Of a stretch of 64,000 bases of DNA, positions 34,731-43,808 are shown one piece after another. The position numbers and the translations under genes were made by a program. Each line of letters opens with the position of its first letter. Position 1 is the stretch's first letter. The stretch lies in contig NZ_JBHRTO010000001.1 of assembly GCF_042646385.1 (NCBI RefSeq), positions 2,046,001-2,110,000 on the forward strand, read 5' to 3'. The notes under the pieces are model-generated. The model ran no database searches. It saw only the letters and a program-made list of their open reading frames with translations, and was not told the origin of the DNA. Source of the DNA: Cypionkella sinensis (lineage in GTDB: Bacteria > Pseudomonadota > Alphaproteobacteria > Rhodobacterales > Rhodobacteraceae).

Positions 34731-35723
34731 ATGACAACGATGCACGCAGGCCTTTGCGTCGAACCTGGCACGTTTGTGCTAGAGGAACGCCCATTGCCGA
34801 CCGAAGCACCCGCAGGCTGGGTCTTGGTTGATATTGCCGTGGCAGGGCTGTGCGGCACCGACTACCATATCTTTGAGGGCAAACACCCCTATCTGGCCTA
34901 TCCGCGTGTGATCGGCCACGAACTGTCGGGCCGCGTGACCGAAACCGCGCATGGTTTCGCACAGGGTCAGTTGGTGGTGGTGAATCCCTATATCGCCTGC
35001 GGCACCTGCCATGCCTGCCAGCGCGGCAAGCCAAACGCCTGCATGAACATCGGCGTGCTGGGGGTGCATCGCGATGGCGGCATCTGCGCGCGGATCGCCG
35101 TGCCAGCGGAAAACCTGATCGACGCGCAAGGCCTGTCATCGCATCACGCCGCCTTGGTCGAATTTCTCGCCATTGGTGCCCATGCGGTGCGGCGGTCTGA
35201 CATGACAGGCGCAGACCGCGTGCTGGTGACGGGCGCGGGGCCCATTGGCATTGGAGCCGCGCTGTTTGCACGGGCAACCGGGGCCGAAGTTCATCTTGTC
35301 GACACATCGGCGCAACGCTTGCAGGCCGCGGCGGGCCTTGGCTTCCCGCATCTGCACGCGCCGGGGGCGGTGCCCGCTGGCGGCTTTGACGTGGTGATGG
35401 ATGCCACCGGCAATCCCAAGGCGATGGAAGCAGGCTTTGCCCATGTCGCCCATGGCGGCACCTATGTGCTGGTGTCTGTGGTGAAAGATGACCTGACCTT
35501 CAACGACGCCGAGTTTCACAAACGCGAGATGCGCCTGATCGGCAGCCGCAACGCGCTGGCGGTTGATTTCCAGACCGTGCTGGCCGCGCTGCGTTCGGGC
35601 GCGGTGGATGGCGATGCGCTGATTTCGGCGCGCCTGCCTCTGTCTGATTTGCCGCGCCGCATCGGCGAATTGGCGGCGGACCGCGGCGGCATCATCAAAG
35701 CCGTGGTGGAGATCGCGCCATGA
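34731..35723 (+). CDS. Zinc-dependent alcohol dehydrogenase, L-gulonate/L-galactonate 5-dehydrogenase-like
   Basis: The 330-residue medium-chain dehydrogenase has the catalytic zinc site (GLCGTDYHIF, GHELSG) and structural-zinc Cys cluster (CGTCHACQRGKPNAC). The Rossmann motif is VTGAGPIGIGAA. The size and motifs fit the YjjN/LgoD group, which oxidises L-galactonate or L-gulonate to a keto-uronate. Its stop overlaps the start of the ABC ATPase (ATGA), so import and oxidation are one operon. Substrate assigned from context only. Confidence 0.78.
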   Translation: MTTMHAGLCVEPGTFVLEERPLPTEAPAGWVLVDIAVAGLCGTDYHIFEGKHPYLAYPRVIGHELSGRVTETAHGFAQGQLVVVNPYIACGTCHACQRGKPNACMNIGVLGVHRDGGICARIAVPAENLIDAQGLSSHHAALVEFLAIGAHAVRRSDMTGADRVLVTGAGPIGIGAALFARATGAEVHLVDTSAQRLQAAAGLGFPHLHAPGAVPAGGFDVVMDATGNPKAMEAGFAHVAHGGTYVLVSVVKDDLTFNDAEFHKREMRLIGSRNALAVDFQTVLAALRSGAVDGDALISARLPLSDLPRRIGELAADRGGIIKAVVEIAP

Positions 35724-37234
35724 CCGACCTCATCCGCCTTTCGGGGATCGAAAAGCGCTTTCCCGGCGTGCATGCCCTGAAAGGCGTGGGCTTTGATCTG
35801 ACCCCCGGCGAGGTCCATGCGCTGATGGGCGAAAATGGCGCAGGCAAATCCACGCTGATGAAGATCATGTCCGGCGTCTACCAGCCCGATGCCGGAGATA
35901 TTCTGCTGGAAGGCCGCGCGGTGCATCTGCCCGGCCCGGCAGCCGCGCAGCGGCTGGGGATCGGCATGATCCATCAGGAACTGGCGCTGATGAACCATCT
36001 GACCGTGGCGCAAAACATCTTCATCGGCCGCGAACCGCGCCGCAGCTTTGGCCGGCTGGACGAAGACGCGCTGAACCGCAACGCCGCCGCGATCTTTGCC
36101 GCGATGAAGATCGACATAGACCCGCGCGCCGAGGTGATGGAGCTTTCCGTCGCAAAGCAGCAGATGGTCGAGATCGCCAAGGCCCTGTCCTTCCGCTCGC
36201 GCATCCTGATCATGGATGAACCCACCGCCGCGCTGAATGACCGCGAGGTGAACGAACTTTTCGCCATCATCGCCCGCCTGAAATCCGAAGGTGTCGGCGT
36301 TGTCTACATCAGCCACAAGATGGACGAGATCAAACGAATAGCCGACCGCGTGACAGTGATGCGTGATGGGGCCACCGTGGGCACCGTTGGCAAAGAGGCA
36401 AGCATTGCCACGATCATCTCGATGATGGTGGGGCGCGAACTGGATGGCTCGTCGGTCGACATACCCGATCTTGCAACCGCCCCGGTGGCGTTAGAGGTGC
36501 GGGGGCTGCGGCGCGGGCGTGCCGTGCAGGATGTGTCTTTCAGCGTCAAACGTGGCGAGATCCTGGGCTTTGCCGGGCTGATGGGTGCAGGCCGCACCGA
36601 GGTCGCCCGGCTGATCTTTGGCGCAGATCGGCGCGAGGCTGGCGAAATCATCGTGCATGGCAAGCCGTGCAAGATCACGACGCCGCTGGATGCCGTCGAG
36701 GCCGGGATCGGCTATCTGTCGGAAGACCGCAAACATCTGGGCCTCGCCTTGGGGCTGGATGTGCGCGACAATATCGCCTTGCCCAACCTGCGCCTGTTCC
36801 GCCGCCTGTTTGGGGTGGTGGATGACACTGCGTTGGCGGCCAAGGCGCGGGATTACATCAAGGCGCTGACCATCCGCACCCCGTCCGAGCGGCAAGAGGC
36901 GCGCCTGCTGTCTGGCGGCAACCAGCAAAAGATCGTGCTGGCCAAATGGCTGCTGCGCGACTGCGACATCCTGATCTTCGACGAACCCACCCGCGGCATC
37001 GACGTGGGTGCCAAGGCTGAAATCTACAAGCTTCTGCAAAGCCTTGCGGCAGAGGGCAAGGCGATCTTGGTGATTTCATCCGAACTGCCCGAGGTCATGC
37101 GGCTGTCGCACCGCATCGCCGTGATGTGCGAGGGCCGGTTGACCGGCATCCTGCCCGGCGGCCCCGAAACCACACAAGAACAGATCATGGGCCTTGCCAC
37201 ACGCCAGGCCAGCAATGCAGGAGAGGCCGCATGA
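35720..37234 (+). CDS. Sugar ABC transporter ATP-binding protein (two ABC domains)
   Basis: The 504-residue protein has two ABC cassettes, as in RbsA/XylG. The first has Walker A GENGAGKSTL near residue 38 and Walker B ILIMDEPTAAL. The second has the degenerate Walker A GLMGAGRTEV near residue 292, signature LSGGNQQKIVLAKWL and Walker B ILIFDEPTRGID. It powers import of a sugar, polyol or sugar acid through the permease that follows with a 4-base overlap. Confidence 0.92.
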   Translation: MTDLIRLSGIEKRFPGVHALKGVGFDLTPGEVHALMGENGAGKSTLMKIMSGVYQPDAGDILLEGRAVHLPGPAAAQRLGIGMIHQELALMNHLTVAQNIFIGREPRRSFGRLDEDALNRNAAAIFAAMKIDIDPRAEVMELSVAKQQMVEIAKALSFRSRILIMDEPTAALNDREVNELFAIIARLKSEGVGVVYISHKMDEIKRIADRVTVMRDGATVGTVGKEASIATIISMMVGRELDGSSVDIPDLATAPVALEVRGLRRGRAVQDVSFSVKRGEILGFAGLMGAGRTEVARLIFGADRREAGEIIVHGKPCKITTPLDAVEAGIGYLSEDRKHLGLALGLDVRDNIALPNLRLFRRLFGVVDDTALAAKARDYIKALTIRTPSERQEARLLSGGNQQKIVLAKWLLRDCDILIFDEPTRGIDVGAKAEIYKLLQSLAAEGKAILVISSELPEVMRLSHRIAVMCEGRLTGILPGGPETTQEQIMGLATRQASNAGEAA

Positions 37235-38205
37235 GCCAGACGAAATCGCGCTCGGGCATGCAGCAAAAGCTTCTGGCCTTCGCCAGTCTGATCGTGCTGA
37301 TCATCTTCTTCTCGCTGGCCTCTGAGAACTTTTTGCAGACCGCCAATGTCATCGGCATCCTGCAGGCAACCTCGGTGAACGGCGTGCTGGCGATTGCGGC
37401 CACCATCGTCATCATCACCGGCGGGATTGACCTGTCATTGGGCACCCTGATGACCTTCTGCGCCGTCATCGCCGGGGTGGTGCTGACATGGGGCGGCCTG
37501 CCGTTGCCGTTCGGGATCATCGGGGCCATCGGGGCAGGCGCGCTGTGTGGTCTGGTCTCGGGCACGCTGATTGCCAAGATGCGGATTCCGCCCTTCATTG
37601 CCACGCTGGGGATGATGCTGATCCTGAAAGGCCTGTCGCTGGTGATCTCGGGCACCAAGCCGATCTATTTCAACGACACGCCGTCTTTCCCCGAGATTTC
37701 GACCGGCTCGCTGGTGGGCAGCATCTTTCCCGCCTTGCCGTTGCCGAATGGTGTGCTGATCCTGTTCGTGCTGGCACTGGTGGCCTCATACGTGCTGAAC
37801 CGCACCGTGCTGGGGCGCTACACCTTCGCGCTTGGCTCCAATGAAGAAGCCGCGCGGCTGTCGGGCGTCAACACCGATTTCTGGAAGATCACTGTCTATG
37901 CCTTAGCCGGTGCCATCTGCGGTCTGGCGGGGCTGATCATCGCCTCGCGACTGAACTCGGCGCAACCGGCACTTGGCCAGGGCTACGAACTGGACGCCAT
38001 CGCCGCCGTGGTGATCGGGGGCACTTCGCTGGCGGGTGGCAGAGGCTCGGTTCTGGGCACGATCATCGGCGCGTTGATCATGTCCGTCTTGCTGAACGGG
38101 CTGCGCATCCTGTCCGTGGCGCAGGAATGGCAGACCGTGGTGACGGGGCTGATCATCATCGCCGCCGTCTATGCAGACATGATGCGCCGGGCCCGCAGCG
38201 GCTGA
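37231..38205 (+). CDS. Sugar ABC transporter permease (RbsC type)
   Basis: The 324-residue inner-membrane protein has about nine hydrophobic helices and the RbsC-type motifs GGIDLSLGTLM and GYELDAIAAVVIGGTSLAGGRG near the C-terminal third. It overlaps the ATPase gene by 4 bases. It forms the channel of the importer; two copies per complex are usual. Confidence 0.92.
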   Translation: MSQTKSRSGMQQKLLAFASLIVLIIFFSLASENFLQTANVIGILQATSVNGVLAIAATIVIITGGIDLSLGTLMTFCAVIAGVVLTWGGLPLPFGIIGAIGAGALCGLVSGTLIAKMRIPPFIATLGMMLILKGLSLVISGTKPIYFNDTPSFPEISTGSLVGSIFPALPLPNGVLILFVLALVASYVLNRTVLGRYTFALGSNEEAARLSGVNTDFWKITVYALAGAICGLAGLIIASRLNSAQPALGQGYELDAIAAVVIGGTSLAGGRGSVLGTIIGALIMSVLLNGLRILSVAQEWQTVVTGLIIIAAVYADMMRRARSG

Positions 38206-38297
38206 GGCCCAACGACATTCGACCAAGAAGGGCGGCCAACGCCCCTGAACTTTGCAACCAAAAATCCGGCGCGGTGCCGGTCACGGAGGAGAAGACC

Positions 38298-39245
38298 ATG
38301 CTGAACAGACGCACCCTGCTGGCCTCGATGGGGGCTTCGACCTTCCTCGGGTCAGTCACCATCGCCTGGGGCGATGAGAAAATGTATATCCCCCTGGTGT
38401 CCAAGGGCTTCCAGCACCAATTCTGGCAGGCCGTAAAGGCCGGGGCCGACAAGGCTGCAGCGGAATTCGGGGTGGATGTCACCTTTGAGGGCCCGGACAA
38501 TGAAACCATGGTCGACAAGCAGATCGACATGCTTGCCGCCGCATTGGCCAAAAACCCCAAGGCCCTTGGCTTTGCGGCGCTCGACACCCAAGCCGCCATT
38601 CCGCTGCTGAAACAGGCGCAAGCCGCCAATATCCCGGTTGTGGCCTTTGACTCGGGCGTTGACAGCGACATCCCCGTGACCACCGTGACCACCGACAACG
38701 TCGCCGCCGCAGGCCTTGCCGCCGACAAGATGAGCGAACTGATCGGCGGTGCAGGCAAGGTGGCACTTGTGGTCCATGACCAAACCTCGCGCACCGGGAT
38801 CGACCGTCGCGACGGCTTCGTCAATCAGGTCAAGGCCAAATATCCGAACATCGAGATCGTCGACATCCAGTATGGCGGCGGCGACCAGTTGGCCTCGACC
38901 GAGATTGCCAAGGCGATCCTCGCCGCCAACCCCGATCTGAAGGGCTTCTTCGGTGCAAACGAAGGCTCGGCGATCGGCGTGGTCAACGCGATCAAGGAAA
39001 CCGGCACCAAGGGCGTCATCGTCATCGGCTACGACTCGGGCGCTGCCCAGAAAGCCGCCGTCACCGACGGCATCATGGCCGGTGCCATCACCCAAAGCCC
39101 GGTCGGCATGGGCTATGAAACCGTCAAGGCGGCCATCGCCGCCGTGAAGGGCGAAAGCCTGCCCAAGGTCATCGACTCGGGCTTCGCGTGGTGGGACAAG
39201 TCCAACATGGACAGCCCGGAAATCGCCGCAGTGCTTTACGACTGA
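38298..39245 (+). CDS. Periplasmic sugar-binding protein (RbsB/XylF type)
   Basis: The 315-residue protein begins MLNRRTLLASMGAST, a signal with a twin arginine that may route it by Tat. The mature part is the type I periplasmic fold: VSKGFQHQFWQAVKAGADKAA, VAFDSGVDSDIPVTTV, TSRTGIDRRDGF, GFFGANEGSAIGVVNAI and VIGYDSGAAQ. It captures the ligand for the preceding ATPase and permease; a hexonate, aldose or polyol is likely. It lies last in the ABC operon after a 92-bp gap, with its own GGAGGAG site, and is followed by a strong terminator. Confidence 0.9.
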   Translation: MLNRRTLLASMGASTFLGSVTIAWGDEKMYIPLVSKGFQHQFWQAVKAGADKAAAEFGVDVTFEGPDNETMVDKQIDMLAAALAKNPKALGFAALDTQAAIPLLKQAQAANIPVVAFDSGVDSDIPVTTVTTDNVAAAGLAADKMSELIGGAGKVALVVHDQTSRTGIDRRDGFVNQVKAKYPNIEIVDIQYGGGDQLASTEIAKAILAANPDLKGFFGANEGSAIGVVNAIKETGTKGVIVIGYDSGAAQKAAVTDGIMAGAITQSPVGMGYETVKAAIAAVKGESLPKVIDSGFAWWDKSNMDSPEIAAVLYD

Positions 39246-39269
39246 GCCCTCCCAAGGATCAGGCATCTG

Positions 39270-39299
39270 GCCGGTCCCCCGTGGGGGCCGGTCTTTTTT
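39270..39299 (+). terminator. Rho-independent terminator after the sugar-binding protein gene
   Basis: CCGG and CCCCC pair with GGGGG and CCGG around a very short GT turn, followed by TTTTTT. It separates the binding-protein gene from the SDR gene, whose ribosome site begins just after it. Read-through is likely partial. Confidence 0.75.
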
Positions 39300-39313
39300 C
39301 ACAGGAGATGGAT

Positions 39314-40072
39314 ATGGACTTGGGGTTGCAGGACAAGCTGGTTGTTGTCACCGGCGGCGGGGCGGGGATTGGCGGCGCGATCAGCCGCGATCTGCTGGCA
39401 GAAGGCGCGCGCGTGGTTATTCTGGCCCGCCGCAAGCCTGAAGAGGATTGGGCCAAGGCCGCGACATTCGTGCAGGCCGAGTTGTCCGACGATAGCGAAG
39501 TTGCCGGCGCCGTGGCCAAGATCAAGACCCTTGGCCAAGTCTATGGCTTGGTGAACAACGCCGGCGTCAATGACGGCATCGACCTGAACGCAGGCCCCGC
39601 CGCGTTTCGCGCTTCGCTGAACAACAACCTGATCCACTATTACACGCTGGTGCACCTGTTGCAGGATGATTTGCGGGCAACCAAGGGCGCGGTCGTCAAC
39701 ATCAGTTCCAAAACAGCGGTGACGGGGCAGGGCAACACCTCGGCCTATGTCGCGGCCAAAGCGGCACAGTTGGGGCTGACACGGGAATGGGCGGCGGCTT
39801 TCCTGAAAGACGGGGTCCGCGTCAACGCCATCCTGCCCGCCGAGGTGATGACCCCGCTGTACGACCGCTGGATCAAGACCTTCGACAACCCAGCGCAGAA
39901 ACTTGCCGAGATTACCGCAAATATCCCCTTGGGCCAGCGCATGACCGAAGATCGCGAAATCGCCGCCATGGCGGTGTTTGCCCTGTCGCAACGCGCGCTG
40001 CATCTGACCGGCCAGTGGCTTTATGTCGATGGCGGCTATGTGCATCTGGATCGGGCCTTGGCCGGGGTCTAG
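39314..40072 (+). CDS. Short-chain dehydrogenase, L-fucose dehydrogenase-like
   Basis: The 252-residue SDR has the cofactor motif TGGGAGIGGA near residue 13, NNAGVND near residue 85, the catalytic Ser in NISSKTAVTG and the YVAAK active-site Tyr/Lys pair, plus the C-terminal DGGY. It is the last gene of the sugar island and ends convergent to the FrlD-like kinase. An ATG at 39308 is possible, but the AGGAG site is spaced correctly for 39314. Confidence 0.8.
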   Translation: MDLGLQDKLVVVTGGGAGIGGAISRDLLAEGARVVILARRKPEEDWAKAATFVQAELSDDSEVAGAVAKIKTLGQVYGLVNNAGVNDGIDLNAGPAAFRASLNNNLIHYYTLVHLLQDDLRATKGAVVNISSKTAVTGQGNTSAYVAAKAAQLGLTREWAAAFLKDGVRVNAILPAEVMTPLYDRWIKTFDNPAQKLAEITANIPLGQRMTEDREIAAMAVFALSQRALHLTGQWLYVDGGYVHLDRALAGV

Positions 40073-40093
40073 CGCGGCCGCACCACGCGTGCC

Positions 40094-40117
40094 GAGCCTG
40101 ATCGGCGCAACAGGCTC
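40094..40117. terminator. Hairpin between the SDR and FrlD-like genes
   Basis: GAGCCTG (40094-40100) pairs with CAGGCTC (40111-40117) around a 10-base loop. It lies between two convergent genes and overlaps the stop codon of the kinase gene. No T-run was seen. Confidence 0.45.
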
Positions 40118-41000
40118 AGGTCAGCGCAGGGGCCGGGATCGCCTTGGTCAGCCGATAAATCTCGGCCACCGATTTTGACAGGTGCAACTCAACCTCCATC
40201 GGGGCGGCATGGCCAAAACCGCCGTGCCACGAACAGGTTTGCGCCGCCTCGCTGGCTGCGGCGGCCAAAAGATCGGCGGGCCGTTCATCGCGCAAAAGCC
40301 CGGTCAGCACACGCGCGATAAACGTATCGCCCGCCCCCAACGTATCAAGCGGCGTGATGATTTCGGCACGGGTCTCGGTCAACTCGCTGCCAGACAGCAG
40401 CAAGGCCCCTTTCGCACCGCGCGTGATCAGAACATGGCGCGCGCCAAGCCCCGCCGCACGATGGGCCAGCCCAAGCGCCTGCTCGCGGCTAAGTTCTCCA
40501 CCCGAAAAGCTGGCAAGGTGGCAGTGCGGGGCCACGCGCATCAGGCGGACGATTTCATGCGCGGTAGCAAAGTCATAGGAAAGGCGGCTGCGGGCGGCGA
40601 TATGGGGCGCCCAATCATCAATATGGCTGGATCGCCCGGTGTGCACAGCATCCACCTTTGACATCAGCGCCAGATCCTCGGCCTCTGGCCCCACGATGGA
40701 CACACCCAGATCAGCGCCCAGAAAAACCCTGTCGCCGCCTTGGCTGCCGATCACGCAAAAGGCGGTGTTGCCCGGCAGACTGCGCAAGCGGCTGACATCA
40801 ACACCCTCTGCCAGCAACGCACGGCGAATATGGCGGCCTGCCGGGTCATCCGCCACGGCACCGCCGTAAAAGGTTTCAGCGCCAAAGCGATGCGCAAAAA
40901 CCGCCAGATTCAGACAATTACCGCCCGGATACATCAGCTTCTGATCTTCGTAGCAATCAACCACATTGTCGCCAAACGACAGAATCCGGGGAATGGGCAT
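40116..41000 (-). CDS. FrlD-like PfkB kinase for fructosyl-amino acids
   Basis: The 294-residue PfkB kinase has LSFGDNVVDCYEDQKLMYPGG, and the YPGGNCLN stretch is a close match to the start of fructoselysine 6-kinase (FrlD). The PfkB signature DTLGAGDTFIAR holds the catalytic Asp. FrlD phosphorylates Amadori compounds at C6 of the sugar. It diverges from an FrlB-like deglycase, with a LacI-type operator in the gap. The ATG at 41000 was chosen from the conserved N-terminus; an ATG at 41021 is possible. Confidence 0.75.
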   Translation of the reverse strand: MPIPRILSFGDNVVDCYEDQKLMYPGGNCLNLAVFAHRFGAETFYGGAVADDPAGRHIRRALLAEGVDVSRLRSLPGNTAFCVIGSQGGDRVFLGADLGVSIVGPEAEDLALMSKVDAVHTGRSSHIDDWAPHIAARSRLSYDFATAHEIVRLMRVAPHCHLASFSGGELSREQALGLAHRAAGLGARHVLITRGAKGALLLSGSELTETRAEIITPLDTLGAGDTFIARVLTGLLRDERPADLLAAAASEAAQTCSWHGGFGHAAPMEVELHLSKSVAEIYRLTKAIPAPALT

Positions 41001-41028
41001 CTTGTGATCTCTTGCTTCCATACGCGAT

Positions 41029-41044
41029 GTGAGAACGTTCGCAC
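41029..41044. promoter_or_regulatory. LacI-type operator in the frlD-frlB-like gap
   Basis: GTGAGAACGTTCGCAC is an imperfect palindrome with central GAACGTTC. The core GAGAACGTTC is identical to one at 46471-46480 next to the LacI-family gene, so the same repressor probably acts at both places. A second candidate site, ACGTCATATAACGT (near 41098), may serve the GntR protein. Confidence 0.65.
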
Positions 41045-41129
41045 TTTTTTGCTTGGCTTGTCAATCCGTGCTTGACTCACGCCGCGACTCGACAATACGT
41101 CATATAACGTCTTATCCTCGGAGATCGCC

Positions 41130-42131
41130 ATGACCCAAGCCACCCCGTTCCATCCTGATGTGGAATCCGCCCTGTCCGCGCTGCGGGCGACCCCGCCTGC
41201 GCGGGTCTATTTCGTGGCCTGCGGCGGGTCGCTCTCGATCATGTATCCGGCGAAATTTTTGCTCGATCAGCATGCCGCAATACCCTCGGATCTGTTCAAC
41301 GGGGCCGAATTCACCGCGCGCGCGCCCAAGGGGTTGGGCAAGGACAGTCTTGTGATCCTGTGTTCGATGACCGGCACCACCAAGGAAACCTTGGCCGCGG
41401 CAGAGTTCGCCCGGTCGCGCGGCGCGCGGACAGTGGGGCTTACCACAGAGACAGGCTCACCGCTGGGCAAGGCCTGCGACCACGCTATCGGCTTTGAGGC
41501 GCCCTATACAACCGGCGTGCCGATTGATGCGAAAAACAGCAATTACGCGCGGATTTATCAGTTGGTGATGGGCTTGGTGGCCCTGACCGAAGGCACCGAT
41601 TATTCGCAAGCCCTGATGTCCAGCCTTGCCGCCCTGCAGCCCGCGATTGACCGCGCCCATACCGCTTTCGCGCCGCGCTTTGCCGATTTCGCCCCGCGTT
41701 TCGCCAAGCAAGAGGTGATCTATACCGTCGCCAGCGGTGCCAGCTTTGGCGCGGCCTATTCCTTTGCGATCTGTGTGCTGATGGAAATGCAGTGGATCAA
41801 CAGCCAGGCCATTCACGCCAACGAATTCTTCCACGGCCCGTTCGAAGTCGTCGACAAGGATCGCGCCTTTATCTTGCTGAAAGGCTGCGACAGCACGCGG
41901 CCCTTGGAGGACCGCGCCGATACCTTCCTGCACCGCTTTGGCGCGGCGGAAAACATCCTTGTGCTGGATGCCGCCTCGCTGGATCTGACGGGAATTGACC
42001 CGATGTTTCAGGGCAATCTTGCGCCGCTGATCTTCTTCGACACTTTGTGGCGTTTCGCCTATCAGGTGGCAGACCTGCGCCAGCATGAAATGCTAGAGGG
42101 GCGGCGATACATGAAGAAACTCAGCTATTGA
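41130..42131 (+). CDS. FrlB-like fructosamine-6-phosphate deglycase (SIS domain)
   Basis: The 333-residue protein has two SIS folds: VYFVACGGSLSIMYPAKFLLD near residue 26 and VILCSMTGTTKETLAAAEFA near residue 75. The C-terminal one carries HANEFFHGPFEVV near residue 229, a motif with the catalytic Glu in FrlB and FraB deglycases. Such enzymes cleave 6-phospho-fructosyl-amino acids to glucose 6-phosphate and the free amino acid. The kinase, transporter and regulators nearby support this over the GlmS-type sugar isomerases. The C-terminus MLEGRRYMKKLSY also fits the family. Confidence 0.78.
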   Translation: MTQATPFHPDVESALSALRATPPARVYFVACGGSLSIMYPAKFLLDQHAAIPSDLFNGAEFTARAPKGLGKDSLVILCSMTGTTKETLAAAEFARSRGARTVGLTTETGSPLGKACDHAIGFEAPYTTGVPIDAKNSNYARIYQLVMGLVALTEGTDYSQALMSSLAALQPAIDRAHTAFAPRFADFAPRFAKQEVIYTVASGASFGAAYSFAICVLMEMQWINSQAIHANEFFHGPFEVVDKDRAFILLKGCDSTRPLEDRADTFLHRFGAAENILVLDAASLDLTGIDPMFQGNLAPLIFFDTLWRFAYQVADLRQHEMLEGRRYMKKLSY

Positions 42132-42141
42132 CCGAGGCCAG

Positions 42142-42852
42142 ATGACAGATCCCGATGCCCTGATCCCGCTTTACGAACAGGTCCGCCGCCGGATTCTGGC
42201 CGAGATTGACAGCGGGCGTCTGTCTGAAGGCAGCTTTCTGCCGCCCGAGCCTGACCTCTGTGCCAGCCACGGCGTCAGCCGGATCACGCTGCGCCGCGCG
42301 ATAGGCGAGCTGTGCGCCGAGGGGCGGCTGATCCGCCAACAGGGCCGCGGCACCCTCGTCGCCCCGCGCAAGGTGCGGCAAACCCTGGTCTCGCTCTCGG
42401 GCTTTTCCGAAACCATCGAGGGGATGGGGCGCAGGTCGGGCCACCGCATCCTGGGCCGCGAGGATCATCCCCCCCTGCAAGGCCCCGCCCTGCGCCTGGG
42501 TTCCGGCGCGCCGATCCGCTTTCTGCGGCTTCTCGAGGTCGACGGCCTGCCGATGACGCTGGAAACCCTGTGGTTCGACGCGGCGCGCTTTCCCGGTGTC
42601 GTCAGCAAGGTGGCCGCAGGCGGATCGCTGTTCACCGCCCTGCGCGAAACCGCAGGCGTGCTGCCCGCCAGCGCCGAGCGTCAGATCGACGTAGGCTTCG
42701 CCAGCCATGACGAGCGCGAAATCTTTGGCATCTCGGCAGCCTTGCCGGTCTACCGCGTCGAGAAAATCACTTTCGACGCCGACAACCGGGTGATCGCGGT
42801 GTCGCATCTTGTCACCCCCTGCCATCTGGTCAGCTTCCACATCAAAACCTGA
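42142..42852 (+). CDS. GntR family regulator with UTRA domain (FrlR-like)
   Basis: The 236-residue protein has a GntR winged helix (LIPLYEQVRRRILAEIDSGRLS, then ASHGVSRITLRRAIGELCAEG), and a UTRA ligand domain. The latter starts near residue 75 and has ending features such as YRVEKITFDADNRVIAVSHLV. The group includes FrlR and FraR, which sense Amadori phosphates. It starts 10 bp after the deglycase gene and is followed by the cyclodeaminase-like gene after 11 bp. The near-palindrome ACGTCATATAACGT upstream of the deglycase is a possible target. Confidence 0.78.
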   Translation: MTDPDALIPLYEQVRRRILAEIDSGRLSEGSFLPPEPDLCASHGVSRITLRRAIGELCAEGRLIRQQGRGTLVAPRKVRQTLVSLSGFSETIEGMGRRSGHRILGREDHPPLQGPALRLGSGAPIRFLRLLEVDGLPMTLETLWFDAARFPGVVSKVAAGGSLFTALRETAGVLPASAERQIDVGFASHDEREIFGISAALPVYRVEKITFDADNRVIAVSHLVTPCHLVSFHIKT

Positions 42853-42863
42853 AAGCCCAAACG

Positions 42864-43802
42864 ATGATCCTGCTCGACGCCGCTGCCGTTCACGCCGCCC
42901 TTGCCTGGCCAGGTCTGGTCAACGCCCTGCGCGCCGCACATCAAGGCGCGGTGCCAGTGGCGGATGTGGTGGTGCAGGCCGATCCTGCGGGCAGCGGCAA
43001 TCAGTTTGTCACCTTGCCCGGCTGGCTGCCCGGCGGTCTGATCGCGGTCAAGATGGTGGGGGTGTTTCCCGGCAACCTTGCGCTTGATCCGCCGCAACCC
43101 TCGGTTCAGGGGCTGGTTGCGGTGTTTGATGGCCAAACCGGCTCGCCCCGTCTGGTTGCCGATGGTGCCGCGATGACAGCCCGCAAGACCTGCGCCGATT
43201 CCGCCCTGGGTGCCGACATCCTTGCGCGGCAAGACGCGCAAACCCTGCTGATCCTCGGGGCAGGGGCCTTGGCCCCGCATATGGCGGCGGCGATGGCGGC
43301 AATCCGCCCCGATCTGCGCCGCATCGCGATCTGGAACCGCACCGCAGCGCGCGCCGAACAGGTGGCGCAGACCCTGCGCACGCTGGGGCTTCCCGCGCTG
43401 GCAGTCACCGATCTGGACGCCGAAGTGGCGCAGGCCGATATCATCTCTTGCGTCACCATGTCAGACCGCCCACTGGTCAAAGGCGCCTTGTTGAAACCGG
43501 GCGCGCATCTTGACCTTGTCGGCGCCTACCTTCCCACCATGCGTGAGGCCGATGATACCGCGCTTGCCCGCGCGCAGCTGTTCACCGATGCGAAATCCAA
43601 CATGCGTGGCGGCGGCGATCTGGTGCAGGCCGTCGCCGCCGGCGTGATTGGGTGGGATGATGTGCGCGCCGATCTGTTTGATCTGACCCAAGGCACAGCC
43701 ACAGGCCGCACCTCGCCCGATGCCATCACCCTGTTCAAGAACAACGGCGGCGCACATCTGGATGTGTTCACCGCCGCCGCGCTTTGGCAGGCGGTCGGCT
43801 GA
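42864..43802 (+). CDS. Ornithine cyclodeaminase / mu-crystallin family enzyme
   Basis: The 312-residue protein has the OCD/mu-crystallin fold: RKTCADSALGADILARQD (substrate part) and the Rossmann motif LLILGAGALAPHMAAA. IAIWNRTAARAEQVAQ and HLDLVGAYLPTMREAD follow. Members deaminate ornithine to proline or reduce cyclic imino acids (ketimine reductase). Here it lies in one operon with a fructosyl-amino-acid deglycase and regulator, so it might process the released amino acid. The substrate is not fixed. It converges on the ABC ATPase gene with a 6-bp gap. Confidence 0.8.
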   Translation: MILLDAAAVHAALAWPGLVNALRAAHQGAVPVADVVVQADPAGSGNQFVTLPGWLPGGLIAVKMVGVFPGNLALDPPQPSVQGLVAVFDGQTGSPRLVADGAAMTARKTCADSALGADILARQDAQTLLILGAGALAPHMAAAMAAIRPDLRRIAIWNRTAARAEQVAQTLRTLGLPALAVTDLDAEVAQADIISCVTMSDRPLVKGALLKPGAHLDLVGAYLPTMREADDTALARAQLFTDAKSNMRGGGDLVQAVAAGVIGWDDVRADLFDLTQGTATGRTSPDAITLFKNNGGAHLDVFTAAALWQAVG

Positions 43803-43808
43803 ACGCGC

